From contig NZ_BSUL01000001.1 in NCBI RefSeq assembly GCF_030161575.1, positions 1,779,809 through 1,843,808 on the forward strand: 64,000 nt of DNA, read 5' to 3'. Position numbers and translations under genes: made by a program. The DNA comes from Arenivirga flava (lineage in GTDB: Bacteria; Actinomycetota; Actinomycetes; Actinomycetales; Microbacteriaceae). Below are positions 24,553 to 32,151 of this stretch, one piece after another. The notes beneath the pieces were generated by a model. The model saw only the letters and a program-made list of their open reading frames with translations, did no database searches and was not told where the DNA came from. Position 1 is the stretch's first letter; every line of letters begins with the position of its first letter.

Positions 24553-25158
24553 TCACCCGGCGAGCAGCAGCGGGATCACCACCACGAGACCGGCGATCGT
24601 GACGATCGTCGCCACGCCGGCTGAGACGAGCGAGACCGCCGCGCCGCGGCGGGCGCGCCTGCGCACCGAGGGCAGCACGGCATCGCGATCGCGGGTGGCG
24701 TCGGCGGCCTGGGGGACGGCCTCGGCACGTGGGGCCGGAGCGACCACCCGGCGCGTCGTGTAGCGCGAGGTCGATCCGGCTCCGCCGCCGAGCACGGCCC
24801 GGCGACCGGCGACCGGCGGGGCGAAGCGGTCGACCGGAGTCGGCGCCGCACCGATCCCGGCCCCCAACGGGCCTGAGAAGGCCTGCGACGGAGAGGGGCC
24901 GCCGACCCGCACGGTGCCCTCCGGCAGCCAGCCGCCGCGCTCGGCGACGACGGTGTCGTCGTCGACGAGCGGATGCGCACCGGGCCGGATCACCGCCGCC
25001 GTGGCCTCGTCGATCTCGGGCCGCGGCTGGCGCTGCACGAGCTCGGTCTCATCCATCGTCGACGGGTCCGACCGGTCGACGGCGATGGTGCGGTCGTCCA
25101 GGCCGTCGTCCTGATCCATCCGCTCGGAGGCCTCCCGGGCACGGCGGCGCTCGCTCAT
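24553..25158 (-). CDS. Tail-anchored acidic protein with repeated Thr motifs
   Basis: This 201-aa protein is not in a family I recognise. The ATG at 25158 overlaps the phosphatase stop (ATGA). The N-terminal half is acidic and carries DDRTIAV (T24), MDETELV (T38), DEATAAV (T53) and DDDTVVA (T69); all but the last have Val at Thr+3. A basic stretch follows (VRRRARRGAA), then a single C-terminal membrane helix (SAGVATIVTIAGLVVVIPLL). I infer a membrane-tethered phospho-substrate of the kinase, PP2C and FHA system encoded upstream. It is the last gene of the cluster. Confidence 0.7.
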   Translation of the reverse strand: MSERRRAREASERMDQDDGLDDRTIAVDRSDPSTMDETELVQRQPRPEIDEATAAVIRPGAHPLVDDDTVVAERGGWLPEGTVRVGGPSPSQAFSGPLGAGIGAAPTPVDRFAPPVAGRRAVLGGGAGSTSRYTTRRVVAPAPRAEAVPQAADATRDRDAVLPSVRRRARRGAAVSLVSAGVATIVTIAGLVVVIPLLLAG

Positions 25159-25997
25159 CGCACCCGCACCGGGATGGTGTCGTCCACGAGCTCGGTGTCG
25201 TGGCCGTCCAACGGCGCGGAGCGCAGCAGCGAGTTCGTGGTCTCGTCGCTCGACAGGACGGCGCCGCCTTCGAGCACGTCGACGATGACGACGGTGATGT
25301 TGTCGCGGCCGCCGTTCGCCTTCGCACGCTCGACGAGCGCCTGCGCGGCCGACTCGGGACGTCCGCTCATCGTCAGGGTCATGCGGATGCCCTCGTCGGC
25401 GACCTCGCCGGTGAGGCCATCGCTGCAGACCAGCATCCGCTCGCCGTTGATGACCGGCAGCAGCCACGAGTCGGCGGTGCTGTCGGCGGCCCCGATGGCT
25501 CGGGTGATGACGTTGCGCTGCGCGAAGGTGGGCAGGTCCTCCCTGCGCAGCGCCCCCTGCTCGATGAGCTCCTGCCCGAGGGAGTGGTCGACCGTCACCT
25601 GATCGAGGTCGCTGCCGTGATGGCGGTAGACGCGCGAGTCGCCGATGTTGAGGACCAGCCAGTGCGGTGCGCCGTCGTGCTCGACCAGCACGATGCCGGT
25701 GAGCGTGCTGCCGGCGCCGCGCGCGTGACCCGCGGCGATCGCGGCGACGTCGGCATTGGCCGCGATCACGGCATCGCGCACCTGCTGCAGCGAGGGCATC
25801 ACGGGTCCGCTCGCGTGGCGGCGGAACGCGTCGACGACCGCCGCGCTGGCGACCTCGCCGGCCTCGTAGCCGCCCATGCCATCGGCGACGATGAACACGG
25901 GCGACTCCGCGAGGAAGGCGTCCTCGTTGTTCGTGCGCTGCACGCCGGTGTCCGTGAGCGCACCGACGGCGAGCCGCACCGTGCCGACCGCCGTCAT
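25155..25997 (-). CDS. PP2C-family Ser/Thr protein phosphatase
   Basis: This 280-aa phosphatase has the PPM metal-binding motifs: RTNNEDAFLAE, FIVADGMGGYEAGEVASAAV, LVLNIGDSRVYRHHGSDLDQ, MLVCSDGLTGEVADEGI and GGRDNITVVIVD. It removes phosphate from Ser/Thr substrates of the cluster kinase. The ATG at 25997 follows the FHA gene stop by 2 bp. A 30-residue C-terminal tail beyond the catalytic domain ends DGHDTELVDDTIPVRVR, with T268 and T274 in the same D-T-x-x-V form seen in the next protein. Confidence 0.94.
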   Translation of the reverse strand: MTAVGTVRLAVGALTDTGVQRTNNEDAFLAESPVFIVADGMGGYEAGEVASAAVVDAFRRHASGPVMPSLQQVRDAVIAANADVAAIAAGHARGAGSTLTGIVLVEHDGAPHWLVLNIGDSRVYRHHGSDLDQVTVDHSLGQELIEQGALRREDLPTFAQRNVITRAIGAADSTADSWLLPVINGERMLVCSDGLTGEVADEGIRMTLTMSGRPESAAQALVERAKANGGRDNITVVIVDVLEGGAVLSSDETTNSLLRSAPLDGHDTELVDDTIPVRVR

Positions 25998-25999
25998 GC

Positions 26000-27292
26000 T
26001 CAGGCGCCCGCCTTCACCAGTCGCAGCTCGACCTCGCCGAGCACGAAGCGCTCGAGCACCTCGGCCGAGCCACCCTCGTCGAGCAGTTCCTCGGTGCCGT
26101 CGGCCCGGACGACGATGACGCCGTTGGTCGAGTTGAGGTCGGTGACGATCCAGCGGCCCTGCAGCAGCTCGAGCTTCGCGTGCGTCTTCGAGAGCGTGCG
26201 CGTGGTGTCGGGCACCGGCAGGCTCTGCGCTCCGGACCCCTCGAGCGGCTTGCGTCCGAGCACGACGATGTCGTCGATGACGGGCAGCACGCCGCCGTCG
26301 GCCAGCACCAGGTGCCACTGGGACCGGGGCTTGCGGTCGACCACGATGGTGGCGCCGACCTCGTCGTCGTCACCGTCGTCGACCGGGGCCGCGGCGTGTG
26401 CGGGGGCGGCCGGAGCCGGCGGCGGCACGGGAGCGGCCGACCAGGCGGGCGCGGCGGCCGGCGGCGCGGGCGGTGCCGCGGGGGCGGCGACGCCCGGGAT
26501 CGGCGCGATGCCGGGCGGCGGAGCGATGAGGCCGCTCTGCGCAGCGGGCGCCGGCGGCGCGAACGGGTTCGCGGCGGCGGGAGGCGGGGGCGGCGTCGAC
26601 GACGAGGGCGCGGACGGCACCGCCGCGGGAGGAGCCGGCGGGGCCCCGAACGGCGAGCCCTGGGCCGGGGGCGGCGGAGCGTCGAAGGAGCGCGCACCGG
26701 GTGCCGGCGGAGGCGGGGGCGTGCTGCCCGCGGCGCCCGGCACGGCCGAGGGCTGGCCGAAGCCGGCGCCGGGTCCCTGCCCCGGCGCGGGCGGCGGCGG
26801 CGGCGCGGTGCTGCCGTAGCCCCCGACCACGGGCGGAGGTACGGCGCCGGGAGCGACGACGCCGGGGGCGAAGCGGCCGCCCTGGTCGTCGAGCGTCGCG
26901 GAGGCTCGGCCGCCGACGGGCTGCGCGCCCTTCGCGCCGAGCATCAGCGCCCACACGTACGGCAGCAGCACGCCGAGCACGGTCGTGCCGGCGCCGCGGC
27001 CGAAACGCTCGGTGATGCGGTGCAGGCCGATGATCGCGAAGTACAGGTTCGCGAACGGCACGAACAGCCACCACCACGGGTTGCCGCCGAGCTGGATGAT
27101 CGTGGCGGTGTTGACGTACGGCACCCACCCCTTCCAGGCCGGTTCGCCGAGCTTGCGGAGGATCTTCGCGAAGCCGATGGCGAAGAGCACGTAGGCCGCG
27201 ATGCCCACGAGGAAGGCGGCGCCGTAGACGGCGACGACGATCGCGAGGACCGCGGCCGGATCGGCTCCGGGACTGCTGTATCCGTTGGTCAC
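26000..27292 (-). CDS. FHA-domain membrane protein with DUF5684-like N-terminus
   Basis: This 430-aa protein has a membrane N-terminus with several helices (AVLAIVVAVYGAAFLVGIAA; KGWVPYVNTATIIQLGGNPW; LYFAIIGLHRITERFG) of DUF5684 type. A long Pro/Ala-rich linker follows (about residues 120-310), then an FHA domain: VVLGRKPLEGSG, TLSKTHAKLELLQGRWIVTD and LNSTNGVIV. The conserved Arg, Ser, His and Asn phosphothreonine-binding residues are present. GATIVVDRKP just before the FHA domain is a further Thr-x-x-Val candidate. The GTG at 27292 overlaps the upstream stop and has a GGAAG ribosome-binding site. Confidence 0.9.
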   Translation of the reverse strand: MTNGYSSPGADPAAVLAIVVAVYGAAFLVGIAAYVLFAIGFAKILRKLGEPAWKGWVPYVNTATIIQLGGNPWWWLFVPFANLYFAIIGLHRITERFGRGAGTTVLGVLLPYVWALMLGAKGAQPVGGRASATLDDQGGRFAPGVVAPGAVPPPVVGGYGSTAPPPPPAPGQGPGAGFGQPSAVPGAAGSTPPPPPAPGARSFDAPPPPAQGSPFGAPPAPPAAVPSAPSSSTPPPPPAAANPFAPPAPAAQSGLIAPPPGIAPIPGVAAPAAPPAPPAAAPAWSAAPVPPPAPAAPAHAAAPVDDGDDDEVGATIVVDRKPRSQWHLVLADGGVLPVIDDIVVLGRKPLEGSGAQSLPVPDTTRTLSKTHAKLELLQGRWIVTDLNSTNGVIVVRADGTEELLDEGGSAEVLERFVLGEVELRLVKAGA

Positions 27293-29778
27293 GAGACTGC
27301 TTCCTTTCGACGGGCCGTAGGCCATCCTGCCGTGGATCCGGTGCCGGAATCGAGCCTGCGCAGGAACGATGCCGGGCTGAGCGCGTGCCGCAGCACCGCG
27401 CGCGCGCCGCCCCGGCCGAGCACGTCGGCGCGCTCGGCGTCGAGTAGCGCCCACGCGGCGTGCGCCTGCTCGGGGCCGGGCGGGTGCTCGCCGAACACGG
27501 CGACGTCGACGGCCTGCGCCAGCTGCGTCGCGCGCGGACGACCCAGCTCGCGGGCGATCTGCAGCCGCGTGCCGTCCCACGGCACGGCGATGCGCGCATC
27601 CGTGTACGTGTCGATGAGCTCCTCCCAGGCGCCGACGATGGCGACCTCGGGCGACGCGGCGGCACGGCGGCCGCGGCGGCGCAGCAGCTTGCCGGCCGCC
27701 AGCACGATCACCGGCAGCAGCACGAGGACGACGACGGCCAGGATGAGGGCCACCAGCCGCAGCGCCATGAGCGCCTGCGCGAGGCGGGCCTGCTCCTCCT
27801 GCTCGTCGGTCAACGGTGCCGAGTCGGCGTCCTCGCTGAGCGCCTCGGGCGGGTCGATCGGATCGCTCGACTCCTGCTGCGGCACGGTCGGGTTCTGCGG
27901 CAGCTCCTCGCCCTCGGCGATGACCGACGGCGGCATCGCGAACTGCGGCGTCGCCGCGAGCGCGACCCAGGTGCCGTCGGCCGAGCGCGCCTCGGCCCAG
28001 GCCGTGACGTTGCCGCCCGTGCAGACCTCGTCGCAGGCGGGCACGCCGGCGGGCGCGTCGTCGCCGAGGCGCACGCCGACGACCACGCGCGACTCGAAAC
28101 CGAGGTAGCGCGCCACCAGGGCTGCGGCGGTGGCGAACTGCTCGTCGTCGCCGGGCGCCGCGACCAGCGTCTCCGGCGACGGGTCGTCGCCCGCGCGCTG
28201 CTGCTGCTCCTCCAGGCTCGCGAAGAGCTCCTCGGTGCGGGCGGTGGAGTGGCCGGAGTAGCTCGACTCGAAGGCGTAACCGGCCTGCTCGTCCAGGCGG
28301 GCGATCCAGGCGGCGGACTGCGCATCCTCGCTGACGGCGTGGCTGAGGTAGCCGCGTTCGACGAGCCGGCCGACCAGCTCCCGGACGTCGGCCGCGGTGC
28401 GGCCGACCTGCTGCTGCTCGACCCACGAGGCGAGCGCGGGATGCAGCTCCGGGTCGATGAGCGACTCGCCGCCGGTGCCCGTCAGCTCCTCGTCGCCCGC
28501 GCCGGCGGGAGCCCAGACGCGGTAGCGGTCGCCGGCCGCGAGCCCGTCGCCGGATGCGTCCGTCGCGGTCACCGCGGTGGCGCGGTCGTCGCTCACGTAG
28601 AAGGAGTCGGCCAACCGCTCGGCGCGCTCGCCCGCGAAGCTCGGTGAGGAGCGCAGGCCCTCCGGCACCGGGGTCCAGACGCCGTCGTAGCGCTCCCCGA
28701 TCGTGATCTCGAGCTCTGCATCCGAGCCGTCGATCCGGCCGTTGGTCGGCAGCCGGCTGAACCGCCCGGCGGCCGTGTCGTCGGCGACGTGGAACTCGTG
28801 CCCGTCGTAGGCGTCGAGGGTGGCGAGGCGCAGGCGCTCGACCGCGCCGGTGTCGCCGGTGACCGTGAACAGCGCCTCGTCGACCGCCCCGGCGGTGAAC
28901 CATGAGCGGTACTTCGCCAGCGGGCTAGCCTGGCGCTGCACGACGAGGCTCGGATCGACCCGGTCGCGCCAGGCCGAGCGATCGCTCAGACCGGATGCGG
29001 CGGGTGCGACGAGCAGGCCCGCCAGGAGGGCGACCGCCAGGATCGCCCCGCCGAGCACGTTGCGGCGCGCCGCGGCGGCGAGGGACTCGCGGCGCTGCTG
29101 GACGGCACCGGTGCGCGCCCGTGCGAGGCGCAGTGCGCGCGCTCGGTCGAGGCGCCCTCGGCCGACGAGCCACACGACCGAGGCGAGCAGCAGCCCGAGG
29201 CCGATGCCGAGCTCGCGGGGCGCGGGGAGGACGAGGCCGCCCAGCACCAGGGGCTCGCTGGTGGCGCTCGCCCCGAAGACGGGCCCGAAGGCGACCATGA
29301 GCACCGCGATGGGCGCGGCGAGCGCCGCGAGCCGACCGCCGCGCACGATGAGCGCCGCCGCGATCAGCGCCCCCGCGTAGACCACCGCGAAGAACGGCAC
29401 GAGCACGGCCTGGTAGTCGCCGAGCGGCAGCTCGAGGGTGAGGAGCTGCTTCCAGCCGACGACGAGTCCGACGACGGCGTCGCCGGCGCCCCCGAGGGCG
29501 GCGAGCGGCCCGGTCAGCGCGCTCGGCACCGCGAGGCCGACGGCGCCGAGCAGGTAGAGCGCGACGGCGACGATGCTCGTCTGCCACCAGCGCCAGCCGA
29601 GGTATCGGCCCGCGACGACGATGCCCGGGCCGAGCACGGCGGCCGCGGTGCCGAGGAGCAGCACGCGCTGGTCGCCGTAGATCGGCCACGCGCTCGCCGT
29701 AGCCAGCGCGACGGCGACCACGACGTAGGCCAGACCCCACCAGGCGGTGGAGTCGAGGCGCACGGCATCGCGCCTCAT
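27289..29778 (-). CDS. TgpA-like transglutaminase-fold membrane protein, catalytic triad lost
   Basis: This 829-aa protein has about six N-terminal membrane helices (1-210), an extracytoplasmic region, a transglutaminase-core domain (about 480-620), a Pro/Asp/Glu-rich segment, one more membrane helix (LVALILAVVVLVLLPVIVLA) and a cytosolic C-terminus. Compared with TgpA-type enzymes, the catalytic Cys of G-x-C-E is Asp545 (GDDEQFATAAALVARYLGFE), the His of H-A-W is Thr592 (NVTAWAEA) and the Asp of D-P-T is Ala608 (LAATPQ). The fold is kept, but the enzyme is expected to be inactive. The ATG at 29778 overlaps the DUF58 stop. Confidence 0.9.
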   Translation of the reverse strand: MRRDAVRLDSTAWWGLAYVVVAVALATASAWPIYGDQRVLLLGTAAAVLGPGIVVAGRYLGWRWWQTSIVAVALYLLGAVGLAVPSALTGPLAALGGAGDAVVGLVVGWKQLLTLELPLGDYQAVLVPFFAVVYAGALIAAALIVRGGRLAALAAPIAVLMVAFGPVFGASATSEPLVLGGLVLPAPRELGIGLGLLLASVVWLVGRGRLDRARALRLARARTGAVQQRRESLAAAARRNVLGGAILAVALLAGLLVAPAASGLSDRSAWRDRVDPSLVVQRQASPLAKYRSWFTAGAVDEALFTVTGDTGAVERLRLATLDAYDGHEFHVADDTAAGRFSRLPTNGRIDGSDAELEITIGERYDGVWTPVPEGLRSSPSFAGERAERLADSFYVSDDRATAVTATDASGDGLAAGDRYRVWAPAGAGDEELTGTGGESLIDPELHPALASWVEQQQVGRTAADVRELVGRLVERGYLSHAVSEDAQSAAWIARLDEQAGYAFESSYSGHSTARTEELFASLEEQQQRAGDDPSPETLVAAPGDDEQFATAAALVARYLGFESRVVVGVRLGDDAPAGVPACDEVCTGGNVTAWAEARSADGTWVALAATPQFAMPPSVIAEGEELPQNPTVPQQESSDPIDPPEALSEDADSAPLTDEQEEQARLAQALMALRLVALILAVVVLVLLPVIVLAAGKLLRRRGRRAAASPEVAIVGAWEELIDTYTDARIAVPWDGTRLQIARELGRPRATQLAQAVDVAVFGEHPPGPEQAHAAWALLDAERADVLGRGGARAVLRHALSPASFLRRLDSGTGSTAGWPTARRKEAVS

Positions 29779-31148
29779 CGTCCGGCGCCCCGGGCGAGCA
29801 TGCGGGTGAGGTCGTGCAGCGCGCCGACGGTGAGCACGCTGAGCTCGGGCGTGGTGCGCAGAGTGGGCTCCGCGCCCGGCTCGCAGCGCACGGCGACGAC
29901 GGCGACGTCGGGCGGGAAGGCGACGGCGATCGCGCGCAGGCGCGGCAGGGGCAGCAGCGAGCCGGTGACGACCAGGGCGATGGAGAGCTCGGGGTAGGTC
30001 TGCACGGTCAGCTTGGCGACGTCGCCGAGCGCCATGGCCGTCGAGGAACCCTGCACGCCGCTCATCGCGTCGAGCAGCCCCTTGGCGCTGATGGTGGGCA
30101 GCGTGCGGATGGCCTTGACCGAGTCCTTCTCGTACTCGGAGATCTCCGCGCTCATCGACACGAGCACGTCGCGCCCGTCGCGCACGCCCTGCGCGGCGAG
30201 GCTGGCGGCGGCGCTGACGGCCATCTCGAACTCGTCCTCGCTCGCGTGCTCGTCGTCGTGCCGCAGCCCGAGCAGCACGGCGATGCGCGAGCGGCGCGAC
30301 TCCTCGTACTGGCGCACCATGAGCTGCCCGGTCTTGGCGGTCGACTTCCAGTGAATGTGCCGCTGCGAGTCGCCGGCGGCGTAGTCGCGGATGGCGTGGA
30401 ACGACAGGTCGGCATCGACGATGTCGCTGGTCGGCTGCCCCTCGAGGTCGCGGATGAGGCCCTGGCTGGTGGAGGGCACCGGCACGGTCACCGGATGCAC
30501 GAAGATCTGGTGCTCCTCCGGCCAGGTGATCTCCCGGCGCAGGAAGCCGACGGGGTCGCCGCGGCCGATCGTCAAGGGCCCGACCGTGATGACCCCGCGG
30601 CGTCGAGCCGCGATCGCGAGCGGTTCGCGGTGCTGCCCGCCCGCGCGCAGCAGCGGCACGTGCGCCTCGACCAGGCCCTCGCCGACCGGCACGTCGACGA
30701 TGCCCGGCAGGGCCACGCGGCGGGCGCGGTTGACGATGTCGATCCATCCGCCCACATCCGTGCCGGCGACGACGCGGTCGCGCTCGAGGTGCAGGCTCAC
30801 GCCGTAGTCGTGGCCGCCGACGAGGAAGGGCGCGCTCGCGAGCAGCAGCAGCGCCGCGACGACCGCGACCGCCCAGGCCTCGACCCAGCCCAGGGTGGCC
30901 CCGAGCACGACGCCCGCGACCAGCAGGGCGGCGAGCAGCCAGCCCGCGGGCATGACCGTCTCGCGCAGGAAGCGGCCGGTGCGCCGCGCCACGCGGGCGC
31001 TGCGCCGGGCCGCACGCCGGCTCCAGGCCACACCGCTGCCCACCACGCCGCTGCGGCTGGTGGTGTACCGCGTGACGGTCGCCGCACGCGTGTGCGTGCG
31101 GGTGCTCGTCGCGGTGCGGTGGGTCCTGGAGTCGGTGTCGCCGTTCAC
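29775..31148 (-). CDS. DUF58 domain membrane protein
   Basis: This 457-aa protein has a Thr/Arg-rich cytosolic N-terminus, two adjacent membrane helices (MPAGWLLAALLVAGVVLGAT and VAVVAALLLLASAPFLVGGH), a beta-rich segment, the DUF58 motif YAAGDSQRHIHWKSTAKTGQ, then LMVRQYEES, and a vWA-like C-terminal domain. DUF58 proteins are standard partners of MoxR ATPases and TgpA proteins. The GTG at 31148 overlaps the MoxR stop (GTGA). Confidence 0.92.
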   Translation of the reverse strand: MNGDTDSRTHRTATSTRTHTRAATVTRYTTSRSGVVGSGVAWSRRAARRSARVARRTGRFLRETVMPAGWLLAALLVAGVVLGATLGWVEAWAVAVVAALLLLASAPFLVGGHDYGVSLHLERDRVVAGTDVGGWIDIVNRARRVALPGIVDVPVGEGLVEAHVPLLRAGGQHREPLAIAARRRGVITVGPLTIGRGDPVGFLRREITWPEEHQIFVHPVTVPVPSTSQGLIRDLEGQPTSDIVDADLSFHAIRDYAAGDSQRHIHWKSTAKTGQLMVRQYEESRRSRIAVLLGLRHDDEHASEDEFEMAVSAAASLAAQGVRDGRDVLVSMSAEISEYEKDSVKAIRTLPTISAKGLLDAMSGVQGSSTAMALGDVAKLTVQTYPELSIALVVTGSLLPLPRLRAIAVAFPPDVAVVAVRCEPGAEPTLRTTPELSVLTVGALHDLTRMLARGAGR

Positions 31149-32110
31149 GCCGCGCCGTTCTCCGCGGGCGGGGCGACGTCGAGCAGCACCTTGCCGATGA
31201 CCGCCTCGGCGGTGACGCCGTCGAACTCGGCCTCGGGCTCGAGGATGATGCGGTGCGCGAGCGCCGGGATCGCCAGCTCGCGCACGTCGTCGGGGGTCGC
31301 GTAGGTGCGTCCCTGCGACGCGGCCCACGTCATCACGATGCGGCTGAGCGCGATGGCGCCGCGCACGCTGACGCCCAGCTTCACCTCGGTCGCGCGCCGG
31401 GTGGCGCCGACGAGGCGCATGACGTAGTCGTGCACGAGCGGGTTGACGTAGACGCCGCGGGCCAGCTCGGCCATCTGCACGATCGTCTGCGGCGTGATGA
31501 TGGCCTGCAGCTGCGCCTTCGGCTGCGCCGTGCCCTGCAGGATGCGCATGGTGGCCGCGTCGTCCGGGTAGCCGATGGAGGTCTTGATCATGAAGCGGTC
31601 GAGCTGCGCCTCGGGCAGGCGGTAGGTGCCGGCCTGCTCGACGGGGTTCTGGGTCGCGATGACCATGAACGGCGTGCCGACGGGTCGGGTGACGCCGTCG
31701 ACCGTGACGTTGCCCTCCTCCATCACCTCGAGCAGCGCCGACTGCGTCTTGGGCGAGGCCCGGTTGATCTCGTCGGCGAGCACGATGTTGGCGAAGATCG
31801 GGCCCGCGTGGAACTCGAACTCGCCGTTCCTCTGGTCGTACACGGTGATGCCGGTGACGTCGCCAGGCAGCAGGTCGGGCGTGAACTGCACGCGCGAGTT
31901 CGTGCCGTCGACGGTCTGCGCCAGCGAGCGGGCGAGCGCGGTCTTGCCGGTGCCCGGGTAGTCCTCGAGCAGCACGTGGCCCTCGCTGATGGCGGTGGCG
32001 AGCACGAGCTCGATCACCTTGCGCTTGCCGAGGATGTTCTGGCCGATGTTGTCGGCGAGCAGCGAGAAGGTCTCGGCGAACCAGGTGGCCTGCTCCTGGG
32101 CGATCGTCAT
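31145..32110 (-). CDS. MoxR family AAA+ ATPase
   Basis: This 321-aa chaperone-like ATPase has Walker A LEDYPGTGKTALARSLAQ, Walker B VLADEINRASPKTQSALLEV, sensor region VIATQNPVEQAGTYRLPEAQ, then LDRFMIKTSIGYP, and the lid with ELAIPALAHRIILEPE. MoxR proteins remodel or activate partner proteins, typically with DUF58/vWA proteins such as the next gene. The ATG at 32110 lies 41 bp after the giant surface-protein gene. Confidence 0.95.
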   Translation of the reverse strand: MTIAQEQATWFAETFSLLADNIGQNILGKRKVIELVLATAISEGHVLLEDYPGTGKTALARSLAQTVDGTNSRVQFTPDLLPGDVTGITVYDQRNGEFEFHAGPIFANIVLADEINRASPKTQSALLEVMEEGNVTVDGVTRPVGTPFMVIATQNPVEQAGTYRLPEAQLDRFMIKTSIGYPDDAATMRILQGTAQPKAQLQAIITPQTIVQMAELARGVYVNPLVHDYVMRLVGATRRATEVKLGVSVRGAIALSRIVMTWAASQGRTYATPDDVRELAIPALAHRIILEPEAEFDGVTAEAVIGKVLLDVAPPAENGAA

Positions 32111-32151
32111 GCGGGGTGTCCTTTCCGGGACGGATGCTGGTGCTGGGCTGG

